Notes under the pieces: model-generated
What the model was told of the DNA's origin: nothing
The model's input: only the letters and a program-made list of their open reading frames with translations
The model's database searches: none
Part shown: piece after piece, positions 1-6,868 of the stretch
Layout of the letters: every line of letters begins with the position of its first letter
Position numbering within the stretch: the first letter of the stretch is position 1
Program-made: the position numbers and the translations under genes
DNA from: Melioribacteraceae bacterium
GTDB lineage: Bacteria > Bacteroidota > Ignavibacteria > Ignavibacteriales > Melioribacteraceae
Reading direction: 5' to 3'
DNA: 22,548 bases
Assembly (NCBI GenBank): GCA_015486905.1
Contig: WFQV01000496.1
Location: forward strand, 1 to 22,548

Positions 1-641
1 AAAATATTTTCTTCTATAATGGTGTGAATTCTCAAATCTTTCTCAAAACGAAAAAGTTCAAATAATAAATTTCGTCTAAAAATTTGATCATCTTTTACGG
101 GAATATGCTTTATCAATAAATTTTTTAAGTCTAAAAGTTTTGTCTCAATATCATCGTGATGATTTTTATAGTCGTTTATTTTGTAGCCCGTTTTTTTATT
201 ATTACCTGAAATTAAATTTATTGCATACGGATATACTTTTGTTTCTTCGTATTCAAGATGTTTCAATACTTCTTCTTCGTATTCTTCAAAAAACCGTTCA
301 ATAAGTACAAATGGTAAATCACTATTATTTTTAGTAATTGATTTTATTTGTTTTGTAAGTTTGGGTAATACTTCTGTTTTATAGTATTTGTGGGAGTTTT
401 CAAGATAATTTATAATTACTTTAATATCTTCAATTTGAAGTTGTAAATCAATCGTTTTTTTTGGATTAATGTGTAAATTGAAAATCGCCATAAAAACATT
501 TATATTTATATTGTGTTCAACACAAATTTCTTTGATAGTTTTTTCTTGTATGCCGAGTTTTATCCCAAACCTTTCTAATACCAACAATAGAAAATGATTG
601 TTTAATATTATTTCTGCAATTTGTTTGTTTATATCATCCAT
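1..641 (-). CDS. RIC/YtfE-like di-iron (hemerythrin-type) protein, 3' end cut by window edge
   Basis: The reverse strand is open from ATG at 641 to the window edge, giving 213 codons without a stop. Two HxxxE pairs and two further histidines sit at nearly the spacing of the E. coli YtfE di-iron site: H84 (SHKYY), H128/E132 (HLEYE), H161/H162 (NHHDD) and H206/E210 (HTIIE). The N-terminal ~55 residues (LERFGI..., TIKEIC) resemble the ScdA_N/DUF542 domain, but its Cys-Cys pair is absent (LGIQEKT there) and only C40 remains. RIC proteins repair Fe-S clusters damaged by nitric oxide or oxidants in the cytoplasm. Family length is about 220 residues, so only the last few residues should be missing. 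The gene is divergent from the flagellar operon and about 1 kb away, so it is probably unrelated. The di-iron fold is fairly secure; the repair role is inference. Confidence 0.8.
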   Translation of the reverse strand, partial: MDDINKQIAEIILNNHFLLLVLERFGIKLGIQEKTIKEICVEHNININVFMAIFNLHINPKKTIDLQLQIEDIKVIINYLENSHKYYKTEVLPKLTKQIKSITKNNSDLPFVLIERFFEEYEEEVLKHLEYEETKVYPYAINLISGNNKKTGYKINDYKNHHDDIETKLLDLKNLLIKHIPVKDDQIFRRNLLFELFRFEKDLRIHTIIEENI

Positions 642-664
642 TTTAATTTTATTTATTTAACTTG

Positions 665-696
665 TAAAATTAGTGTAAATTATCAGTATTGGCAAA
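665..696 (-). promoter_or_regulatory. Possible Bacteroidota-type promoter of the RIC-like gene
   Basis: On the reverse strand TTTG (693-696) is followed after 20 bases by TAATTTTA (665-672). This is one mismatch from the TTTG / TAnnTTTG pattern of Bacteroidota housekeeping promoters, and lies 24 bases upstream of the ATG. The region is AT-rich, so a chance match is possible. Confidence 0.25.
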
Positions 697-967
697 AAAA
701 TTCTCTTTTGCAATTTTAGGTCAAGCGGTTGCTCGTGTGAATTGCAAATATGTATTTTGTGGGTGGGGTTTTGTTTAATGAATTTATTTCAATATTGTTC
801 TGTTGTTTCGTTTTTTTTGCATTACCCCCAACATTCTCAATACACACAATACGTATATCCCGCAAATTTACGGTTATTTTGTGCTTTGTATATCTTTAAA
901 GAATTTTATCTGGAAATGGACAAAAAACATATGCTGATCACAATATAAAATCCATTTACACACCTTT

Positions 968-1013
968 CCCGTTTATTTTTACGGGATAAAATTTTGTTGC
1001 CCCGCATTGCGGG
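968..1013. repeat. Pair of short GC hairpins, each followed by GGGATAAA
   Basis: CCCGT (968-972) pairs with ACGGG (981-985) across an 8-base loop. CCCGC (1001-1005) pairs with GCGGG (1009-1013) across a 3-base loop. Both right arms run into the same GGGATAAA word, so the two may be copies of one element. No long T-run follows on either strand, so a terminator call is not supported. Confidence 0.35.
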
Positions 1014-1060
1014 ATAAATACGAAACAATTCCTAAATTGACCCTATAATAATACATTTTA

Positions 1061-1113
1061 AATCTTTGTTTTTTTTCAAGAAATTTTTGCTGTAAAGCTC
1101 TTAATTCATAATT
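1061..1113 (+). repeat. Left copy of a ~54-base dispersed direct repeat
   Basis: The stretch starting AATCTTTG and ending GCTGTAAAGCTCTTAATT plus CATAATT matches 22287-22341 in the same orientation. Aligned by eye there are 48 identities over 53 positions, with one 2-base gap. The copies bracket the whole flagellar operon. Confidence 0.75.
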
Positions 1114-1127
1114 CAAAACTTGCCTAC

Positions 1128-1147
1128 CCTGCCTGCCGGCAGGCAGG
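1128..1147. repeat. 20-base perfect GC palindrome
   Basis: CCTGCCTGCC is followed directly by its reverse complement GGCAGGCAGG. It stands out against the AT-rich flank and adjoins the dispersed repeat copy at 1061-1113. A related imperfect palindrome lies at 22453-22472. Likely a REP-like dispersed palindrome. Confidence 0.7.
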
Positions 1148-1678
1148 TTCATCATTCATAATTGCGGCTTGCTGCCATATGGGAATTTAATCGGGTTTCA
1201 TTTTTATTATTTAATTTTATTCTAATCATTTTTCTCAACAAGTCATTAAGTAAACAATAAGGAACAAGTTTAAATTCTTTTGCAATAAATAATTAAAATA
1301 AGAAATGAGAAACCAGAAATAAGAAATGTTTTTCGCTAGACGCGAGAGGTCCGATTTACTCCGCATTCTGTGGGGTCGCAACGACCGGCTTAATCCATTT
1401 ATCCATCCAAACATCCATGAATTCCTCCAGCTTGTCTCGGCGTAGCCTGAACAAAATGCCGTCGAAGGGAATTGACAAACCACCTTGCTGCAAGTGCTCA
1501 GTCTCAAGTCCTAAGTGACGAGTCTTAAGCAAACTCATTTTTCTCTGTTCTCTACTTACTTCTTTCGAAAGCACCGATTAAAAACAATCAATTGGCTAAT
1601 ATTCATCAATCCACATTAAAAACAATTTTAAAAAACTCCGAATAAGAACAAAAACCGCATTTTCTTCTCCTTCCTTTC

Positions 1679-1693
1679 TGGTACAATCTTTGC
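1679..1693 (+). promoter_or_regulatory. Sigma-54 (RpoN) -24/-12 promoter of the flagellar operon
   Basis: TGGTAC-AATCT-TTGC matches the sigma-54 pattern TGGYAC-N5-TTGC exactly, with the invariant GG and GC at correct spacing. It is placed so that transcription would start near 1704, about 19 bases before the first ATG at 1723. Sigma-54 promoters need an AAA+ activator of the FlrC/FlgR type; none is in this window. With no gap above 20 bases until 19444, this promoter could drive the whole run of 26 genes. Confidence 0.85.
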
Positions 1694-1722
1694 GTTTAAG
1701 TAAAAAAAATTAGGAGTCGAGA

Positions 1723-1953
1723 ATGAACAAAATAATTGTGAGAATAGGTGCGCTTTTCTTTTTCCTTTCTCTTATTTTCTTTAATCAGCTTGGTCTCCCT
1801 ATTATTGATGTTTTGGTTCGCTCATTTGTCGTTTTCGTATTTGTATGCATTATAACAACACTTATTGTCCTTTTGCTAATTAAAGCCGCAAGCAAAATTC
1901 CGCAACCGAAAGAAGAAGAATTGACAAAAAATTTAGATAGAAAAGCCTCATGA
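1723..1953 (+). CDS. Small two-helix membrane protein, first gene of the operon
   Basis: A 76-residue protein with two predicted membrane helices (about residues 4-20 and 26-54) and a charged, probably cytoplasmic tail (PQPKEEELTKNLDRKAS). The start is well supported by AGGAG at 1712-1716, six bases before the ATG, and by the sigma-54 promoter just upstream. Its stop overlaps the fliA start as ATGA at 1950-1953, so the two are probably translationally coupled. No family is recognised. Position directly before fliA suggests a link to flagellar export or sigma-factor control, but that is only context. Confidence 0.75.
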   Translation: MNKIIVRIGALFFFLSLIFFNQLGLPIIDVLVRSFVVFVFVCIITTLIVLLLIKAASKIPQPKEEELTKNLDRKAS

Positions 1954-2576
1954 GACAAGAATATACTATGTGGAAGGAATACAAATCAATTCCTTCGCCG
2001 GAATTAAAAAAGAAGTTAATCCTTACTTACTCCAATTTGGTGCATTATGTAATTTACAATTCAAGACTTTACCAACAGGGAATTCTTGATTCCAAGGACT
2101 ATTTCCAGATTGGCGTGGAAGGGTTAAGCGAAGCAATTGACAGATTCGACCCTGAATATGGCACCAAGTTTGAAACTTACGCAATTAAAAGAATAAGGGG
2201 CAAAATAATAGACACTATTAGGAAAATAAAACATCGTACAACTATTGTGGATACTCAAAACAGCCCGAATTATTACAACGATGTTTCGCTGACTAATATG
2301 GTTGACAAAGACGACACCATGCTTTACGAGATGTTGCCCTCCGAGGAAAAGACACCGGAAGACCTTGTTGAAAAGGACGAAGAAAAATTGTTGCTTGTGG
2401 AAGAACTTAAAAAATTAAAGGAAAGGGACAGATTGGTAATCACTCTTTATTATTACGAAAATTTGAACTACAAAGAGATTGCGGAAGTATTAGGCATTAC
2501 CGTGTCGAGAGTTTCTCAAATTCATTCCAGACTTATGAAAAAATTAAAAGAAAAATTAGAAGCTATTTATGAGTGA
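1950..2576 (+). CDS. fliA: Flagellar sigma factor sigma-28 (FliA/WhiG type) lacking domain 3
   Basis: Sigma factor of 208 residues directing RNA polymerase to late flagellar and chemotaxis promoters. Sigma region 2 spans about residues 25-95 (DRFDPEYGTKFETYAIKRIR, then GKIIDTIRK). Region 4 spans about 146-205 (LKERDRLVITLYYYE, then a helix-turn-helix KEIAEVLGITVSRVSQIHS), closely like FliA. After RGKIIDTIRKIKHR, where FliA normally continues into the roughly 60-residue sigma-3 domain beginning near PRSVRR, this protein goes into a polar, acidic linker (about 96-145). E. coli FliA has 239 residues; the difference is mostly this domain. The ATG overlaps the upstream stop; M7 at 1968 is an alternative start. 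The 3' end overlaps the first HDOD gene by 8 bases. No flgM lies in the window. Confidence 0.88.
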   Translation: MRQEYTMWKEYKSIPSPELKKKLILTYSNLVHYVIYNSRLYQQGILDSKDYFQIGVEGLSEAIDRFDPEYGTKFETYAIKRIRGKIIDTIRKIKHRTTIVDTQNSPNYYNDVSLTNMVDKDDTMLYEMLPSEEKTPEDLVEKDEEKLLLVEELKKLKERDRLVITLYYYENLNYKEIAEVLGITVSRVSQIHSRLMKKLKEKLEAIYE

Positions 2577-3447
2577 ACAGGATTACATATTGGAAGAAAA
2601 GAAAGAACAAAGCAAACAACAGTTAATGCGTATTCGGAATTTGCCCTCAATTCCTATGGTCATTTTAGAAGTTTCCAAAACTCTCGAAAATCCTAATGCA
2701 AGCGCTAAAGACTTAAGTAAAATAATAGGGCAGGACCAAGGATTAACGGCAAAAGTTTTAACCATTGCAAATTCGCCCCTTTACGGATTGCCGCGCAGAG
2801 TATCCACGATTGAGTTTGCCATCGTAGTATTGGGATTTGCTCAAATTAAAAATCTTGTCTATGCTCTCACATTAATGGAAGCATTCAAAAACAAACGGAC
2901 GGATAATTGGAACAGAAAAAAATTCTGGGCTCATTCGTTTTTGACAGGCATCCTTGCAAAAAGGATTTCCGATGATTTGGGCTATCCAAAATCCGGTGAG
3001 GCACTGACTGCAGGTTTGCTGCACGATTTGGGAATATCGGTTATTCAAAAATATTTCCCGAAAGAATTCGAAGAAATAACCGCACTCGTCGAAAAAAGGG
3101 GGATTCTTCACATACGTGCGGAAGAAAAAATATTGGGTTTAACTCATGAGGAAATAGGATATTTGTTAATTAACAAATGGAATCTGCCTTTGAATTTAGG
3201 GGACTCAATACGGTATCATCATAAACCGAGTGAGGCAAAAAGCAGTAAGAAATTGTCAGCTATTGTTCATTTTGCCGATTACATGACGCAGGTTACCGGA
3301 GTGGGGGATTTCCAGTGGGACGAAAATATGCAGTTGGACAATAAAGTTACAGAGATTTTGGGACTTGGCAACGATTCGTATGTCGGTGCTTTAATTAGTA
3401 CCTATTCCAAAGTCTTGTCGGACGAATTTAAAAACATTTACCAATAG
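2569..3447 (+). CDS. HDOD-domain signalling protein 1
   Basis: A 292-residue cytoplasmic protein that is almost entirely an HDOD domain. It shows LPSIPMVILEV (25-35), DQGLTAKVLTIANSPLYG (56-73) and the HD-type metal-ligand positions H122 (WAHSF), H152-D153 (LLHDLG), H193 (THEEIG), H217-H218 (YHHKP) and D237 (VHFADY). HDOD proteins are regulatory relatives of HD-GYP phosphodiesterases; several are linked to motility, but most have no proven catalysis. It overlaps fliA by 8 bases and is followed at 11 bases by a paralogue in which the same residues occupy identical positions. A role in switching motility on or off is inferred from context. The ligand set is intact, so weak enzymatic activity cannot be excluded. 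Confidence 0.85.
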   Translation: MSEQDYILEEKKEQSKQQLMRIRNLPSIPMVILEVSKTLENPNASAKDLSKIIGQDQGLTAKVLTIANSPLYGLPRRVSTIEFAIVVLGFAQIKNLVYALTLMEAFKNKRTDNWNRKKFWAHSFLTGILAKRISDDLGYPKSGEALTAGLLHDLGISVIQKYFPKEFEEITALVEKRGILHIRAEEKILGLTHEEIGYLLINKWNLPLNLGDSIRYHHKPSEAKSSKKLSAIVHFADYMTQVTGVGDFQWDENMQLDNKVTEILGLGNDSYVGALISTYSKVLSDEFKNIYQ

Positions 3448-3458
3448 AGGATAAAAAA

Positions 3459-4331
3459 GTGATTGCTTACACTATTACACAGCCGTTACAAAAAGAAAGA
3501 ATAAAATTAATTCTTTCGAGTATAGACAAATTAGCTGCCGTCCCGGAATTCTTACTCGATGTGATTAATGTTTTGGAAAGGCCCAACTCCTCAATTAACG
3601 AAGCGGCAAATGTCATTAATAAAGACCAAAGCATAGTTACAAGGATACTTTCAATAGCAAATTCTCCCTTTTACGGATTATACAGAAAAGTTTCTTCCAT
3701 CGAGCAGGCACTTTTAATCATCGGAATGAACGAGGTAAAAAATATCGTTACTACACTTACCATTTTGGAAACATTTAAAAACAAGAGTGACAAATACTTA
3801 GACCAGAAAGAGTTTTGGGAGCATTCTTATTTGGTAGGCAACATTTCGAAAAAACTTTTTATGGATTTCGGCTTCGGACGTGGCAGCGACGCTTTTATTG
3901 CCGGCTTCCTTCACGATTTGGGTATTTCGATTACACACAAATATTTTCACGATACTTTCATCAAGATTTACAACGAGGTAATGGCAAACAGCTTAAATTA
4001 TTTTGATGTTGAAAGCATAATAATGGGAATGAATCACCAGGAAATAGGATTGCATTTAATTGACAAGTGGAACTTTCCCATTGAACTTTGTCAGGCGGTT
4101 TTGTTTCACCACCGTCCCTCTAAAATAAAAGGAGAAAACAAATTAGCGGCTATTGTTCATTTGGGGGACTACCTCGTTTCCTCGGTTAACGATGACAAAT
4201 ACTTTTGGGATATGAATTACTCGTTGGATTTGGAAGGGCTGAGTTGTTTGGGAATTGAGAACATTAAAAATGTTTATGAAATTAAAGAGAAATATTCGAA
4301 AATGTTAGAAAATATCGAAATAAATGTTTAA
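3459..4331 (+). CDS. HDOD-domain signalling protein 2 (tandem paralogue)
   Basis: A 290-residue HDOD protein starting at GTG 3459, with AGAGG at 3446-3450 as ribosome binding site. It aligns along its length with the preceding gene: DQSIVTRILSIANSPFYG (56-73), then H122 (WEHSY), H152-D153 (LHDLG), H193 (NHQEIG), H217-H218 (FHHRP) and D237 (VHLGDY), all at the same numbering. The pair is a clear tandem duplication that has diverged considerably but kept every putative ligand. A heterodimer or division of inputs is possible but not shown. The gene ends 6 bases before the pseudokinase gene. Confidence 0.85.
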   Translation: MIAYTITQPLQKERIKLILSSIDKLAAVPEFLLDVINVLERPNSSINEAANVINKDQSIVTRILSIANSPFYGLYRKVSSIEQALLIIGMNEVKNIVTTLTILETFKNKSDKYLDQKEFWEHSYLVGNISKKLFMDFGFGRGSDAFIAGFLHDLGISITHKYFHDTFIKIYNEVMANSLNYFDVESIIMGMNHQEIGLHLIDKWNFPIELCQAVLFHHRPSKIKGENKLAAIVHLGDYLVSSVNDDKYFWDMNYSLDLEGLSCLGIENIKNVYEIKEKYSKMLENIEINV

Positions 4332-4337
4332 ACAATT

Positions 4338-5636
4338 ATGCGTATAATAAAGTCAAATAGCGGCTATTATAAAACCTTCGTTGAAACGCTTGTGGAAAGT
4401 TCTCCAACGTACGACCCCTACCACACAACGAGTGAGAGACAATTACGTAAAAATTATGAGGGAGACAGAAAGTTAAGTAAATTTATGGAAGGGCTGATTG
4501 ATTTCGACCTCGCTCTCTACAATGCCGAAACTTTCGAAGACATTGTTTCAATAGTGAAAATGAAAGCAAACGAAATTTTGGAAGTTAAGGATATTATCTT
4601 TTTTTATTACGACGAAGGCTACGACGATTTCACTCCCGTAAACAGACAGTTTTCAAAAGCAGTATTCGAAATAATTAAAATAATTAAACAGGACGAAATA
4701 TTTAATCATTTGGTAAACCAGGACAGAATAGTTCACATTCCCATTTCTCAATCGGTTCAAATAAGAGAGGGAATTAACAATCTCCTTTTCGTGCCTATTC
4801 GGAAATGGCGGATGAACAACTATTTCGTTTGTCTCGATACACCGCTTAGGGCTTTTGAGAACGAATCTTACGAAGGGAAAGCATTAAAAGTTATCCTCTC
4901 GCACAGTGTACCGATTATTGAGAATATGAACTCAAAGAAAAAATTAAATAAGATTTACGATGAATTCCAGCTTTATCAATCAAAATTTATGAAAGATTTT
5001 AGACTTGCGGCTATCGGCGAATTAACGCTCGGGCTTGCCGAACAGATAATTTCACCGATGCAAGTTATTCTAAGCGCAATAGAAATGATTTCGGATGATA
5101 ATAAGAGCGATGGGCGTTTCTTAGAAGCAATTCATTCACAAGTTAAAAAAGTAAAATCAGTTGTAAAAAGATTAGTGAAATTTAGCAGTATCTCTTCTTC
5201 GGATATTAGCATTAAACCTGTACGGTTGAACCGCGTGATTAGAGAATATGTGGACGTAATAGATGCAACTCTGAGAGCAAGAGAAGTTGAATGCATCTTG
5301 GATTTGGACAAGGATATCCCGCAAATACTAAGTCATCCGAGTTATTTGCACGTAATGCTCAGTACCGTTTTTACAATTGTTAACAATCAGGAAGGTAAGA
5401 GCGGAATGATTATTCAAACCCGTTCTAACGACGACGGCGTGTTTATTAAATTCATAACAACAAATTACGTAGAAACTCTTGCAACTTCTCCGGCAGTCGA
5501 TGAGCAAAATGTCGATTTGCTAATCCTTAGCAACATAATTAAAAAACATCAAGGTAAAATAAGTTACCGCACAAATACTAAGGAAGGAACAAAGTTAATA
5601 ATTAAATTCCCGATTTTGAGGAGAATGGCAAAATGA
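4338..5636 (+). CDS. GAF-like / degenerate histidine kinase homologue (pseudokinase)
   Basis: A 432-residue protein with a GAF-like sensor region (about 50-200) followed by a DHp-like helix pair and a GHKL-like C-terminus. The H-box neighbourhood RLAAIGELTLGLAEQIISPM (222-241) aligns with the usual LAALGELAAGIAHEINNPL, but E235 replaces the phosphoacceptor His (codon GAA). In the C-terminal domain the N-box Asn is replaced (HVMLSTVFTIVNN, Thr at the key place), no DxGxG is visible, and the GxGLGL box reads QNVDLLILSNII. The end (HQGKISYRTNTKEGTKLIIK) still shows kinase ancestry. It should neither bind ATP nor autophosphorylate, so a scaffold or regulator of a real kinase is likelier. The reading frame is clean and coupled to the next gene (ATGA at 5633-5636), so it is not a pseudogene. 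Confidence 0.8.
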   Translation: MRIIKSNSGYYKTFVETLVESSPTYDPYHTTSERQLRKNYEGDRKLSKFMEGLIDFDLALYNAETFEDIVSIVKMKANEILEVKDIIFFYYDEGYDDFTPVNRQFSKAVFEIIKIIKQDEIFNHLVNQDRIVHIPISQSVQIREGINNLLFVPIRKWRMNNYFVCLDTPLRAFENESYEGKALKVILSHSVPIIENMNSKKKLNKIYDEFQLYQSKFMKDFRLAAIGELTLGLAEQIISPMQVILSAIEMISDDNKSDGRFLEAIHSQVKKVKSVVKRLVKFSSISSSDISIKPVRLNRVIREYVDVIDATLRAREVECILDLDKDIPQILSHPSYLHVMLSTVFTIVNNQEGKSGMIIQTRSNDDGVFIKFITTNYVETLATSPAVDEQNVDLLILSNIIKKHQGKISYRTNTKEGTKLIIKFPILRRMAK

Positions 5637-6130
5637 GAAAATGGTTCAAAATTTTAATTATTCTGTTATTTGCTTTTACTGCGGTGAAAGCTCAAAACAA
5701 AGGCGAGGTTAAAAGGTACGTTAAGCAGCAAATACAATCTGCAATTGGGTTAGAGAAGGTGAATAGATCGAACGATAATAGAAATTTTAACGGAATTCTT
5801 CTTGCAAAAATTTTATTTCTTATCTCTGCATCGGCGCTTAGCTTCGGTTACGTTTTCCGTCGTAGGAATAAAATTGCAAGAATTGAAAAAGAGAAGGAAT
5901 TAAAGAATAAAATTAAAATTCTAAGGGATGAAAAACTATCTTACGAGATGGAGCCCCGCTTAAAAATGATTAGGAGAAAACTCAGCGATACGGTTCCCGA
6001 AGGAAAGGTTAACATCAAAGTAGTTCCTCAGAGCGCTAAAAGGCTTAGCATTGCACAGGAAGAAATATTACTTGCCGCAAGACTAAATTTTTATTCTAAA
6101 CAAAGTAAGATCGGAGGTTCAATTGCCTGA
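5633..6130 (+). CDS. Unknown membrane-anchored coiled-coil protein
   Basis: A 165-residue protein with an N-terminal signal-like segment (residues 4-20, FKILIILLFAFTAVKA, with a plausible cleavage before Q21), a second hydrophobic helix at about 54-75, and a strongly charged, probably coiled-coil stretch (about 77-115). The C-terminal segment SAKRLSIAQEEILLAARL is amphipathic and faintly recalls C-terminal helices of other small flagellar membrane proteins; that likeness is impression only. It overlaps both neighbours: the pseudokinase (ATGA) and flgF (8 bases). Position before flgF suggests a function at the basal body or export gate. No family is recognised. Confidence 0.7.
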   Translation: MRKWFKILIILLFAFTAVKAQNKGEVKRYVKQQIQSAIGLEKVNRSNDNRNFNGILLAKILFLISASALSFGYVFRRRNKIARIEKEKELKNKIKILRDEKLSYEMEPRLKMIRRKLSDTVPEGKVNIKVVPQSAKRLSIAQEEILLAARLNFYSKQSKIGGSIA

Positions 6131-6851
6131 TTCCATTACGAAAAATATTACCAAGATAATGGAAATCGCAAACCGTATGCGGTACAACCAAAAAAGGATG
6201 GAAGTTATTTCCAATAACCTTGCAAACTTGGATACCGTCGGATACAAACGTGATATTACTTTTACAAAGGTTATGCATAATAACCGGCACGTTACAATTA
6301 AAAAGAAAACCGAATTCGACGAAGGTGATTTGGTAAACACCGACAACCCCTTGGATGTTGCAATTAACGGCGACGCTTTTTTTGTCGTCAGCGACGGTCA
6401 AAACACTTATTTTACAAAAAACGGTAAATTTCATCTTACAACGGACGGTTACCTTGTTGACAGTGACGGAATGAAAGTCCTGGGCAAAGGCGGAGAGATT
6501 TACATCAGTAACGATATTTTTAAGAAAGAAAAGGATATCAAAATAAACCAGAGAGGTGAAATAACTTTAGGTAAAGAATCCATCGACGGTTTGATGATTG
6601 CTCACGTAAACGATGAAAGCAAATTGATTAAAGTTGGTGGTAGCAAGTTCAAACTTCAAAACGGATTTTACGACCCGGCGGATGAGAACAGTTACACAAT
6701 AATGCAAGGTTATCTCGAAGAATCGAACGTTAATCCGATAACGGAAATGGAAAATATGATTACAATGAGCAAAAATTTTGAATCGATTCAAAAAGTAATT
6801 CAGAACTACGACGAAGTTTTAGGCAAAGCAAACGAAATAGGAAAAGTTTAA
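6123..6851 (+). CDS. flgF: Flagellar proximal-rod protein FlgF
   Basis: A 242-residue rod/hook-family protein exported by the flagellar apparatus to form part of the rod. The N-terminal rod motif is at about 25-42 (KRMEVISNNLANLDTVGY). The central signature is TDNPLDVAINGDAFFVV and TKNGKFHLTTDGYLVD. The C-terminal motif is YLEESNVNPITEMENMITM (about 198-216). The start is TTG at 6123, chosen because GGAGG at 6113-6117 is ideally placed and no upstream start fits; the ATG at 6160 would remove part of the N-terminal helix. FlgF rather than FlgG is assigned from its order before a more canonical FlgG. The start overlaps the previous gene. Confidence 0.88.
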   Translation: MPDSITKNITKIMEIANRMRYNQKRMEVISNNLANLDTVGYKRDITFTKVMHNNRHVTIKKKTEFDEGDLVNTDNPLDVAINGDAFFVVSDGQNTYFTKNGKFHLTTDGYLVDSDGMKVLGKGGEIYISNDIFKKEKDIKINQRGEITLGKESIDGLMIAHVNDESKLIKVGGSKFKLQNGFYDPADENSYTIMQGYLEESNVNPITEMENMITMSKNFESIQKVIQNYDEVLGKANEIGKV

Positions 6852-6868
6852 TTTAAGGAGAATAAATT

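Larger units (their letters stand above)
642..1678. other. Non-coding left flank with hairpins and decayed repeats
   Basis: No convincing gene lies between the RIC-like gene and the sigma-54 promoter. Open frames here are short, lack family motifs and run across repeats. Visible structures are two small hairpins (968-985 CCCGT/ACGGG; 1001-1013 CCCGC-att-GCGGG), a dispersed repeat copy (1061-1113), a GC palindrome (1128-1147), AAGAAATG-type repetition around 1300-1330, and a more GC-rich patch (about 1340-1515) with another small hairpin (1374-1386 GGTCG-caa-CGACC). It looks like a sink for decayed dispersed elements. Confidence 0.6.

Noticed and set aside
742..948. 68-codon plus-strand open frame in the left flank
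   Set aside because: Poor ribosome binding site, no recognisable motif, odd Cys/Phe/Tyr-rich composition, and the region is non-coding repeat-rich DNA.
968..1013. Hairpins considered as a transcription terminator
   Set aside because: Stems are only five base pairs and no T-run follows on either strand.
1235..1574. Two overlapping minus-strand open frames in the GC-richer patch
   Set aside because: They read the same repeat-like DNA in different frames (GGATGTTTGGATGGAT-type runs) and show no domain or proper start site.
2159..2173. Second sigma-54-like site TGGCAC-CAAGT-TTGA
   Set aside because: The invariant GC of the -12 element is GA here, and it lies inside fliA region 2 coding sequence.
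3815..4006. 63-codon open frame within the second HDOD gene
   Set aside because: A shadow frame of a clearly coding gene, without its own motif or ribosome binding site.
4338..5636. Pseudokinase considered as a decayed pseudogene
   Set aside because: The frame is intact over 432 codons, overlaps the next gene's start and keeps domain-like conservation, which favours a functional non-catalytic protein.
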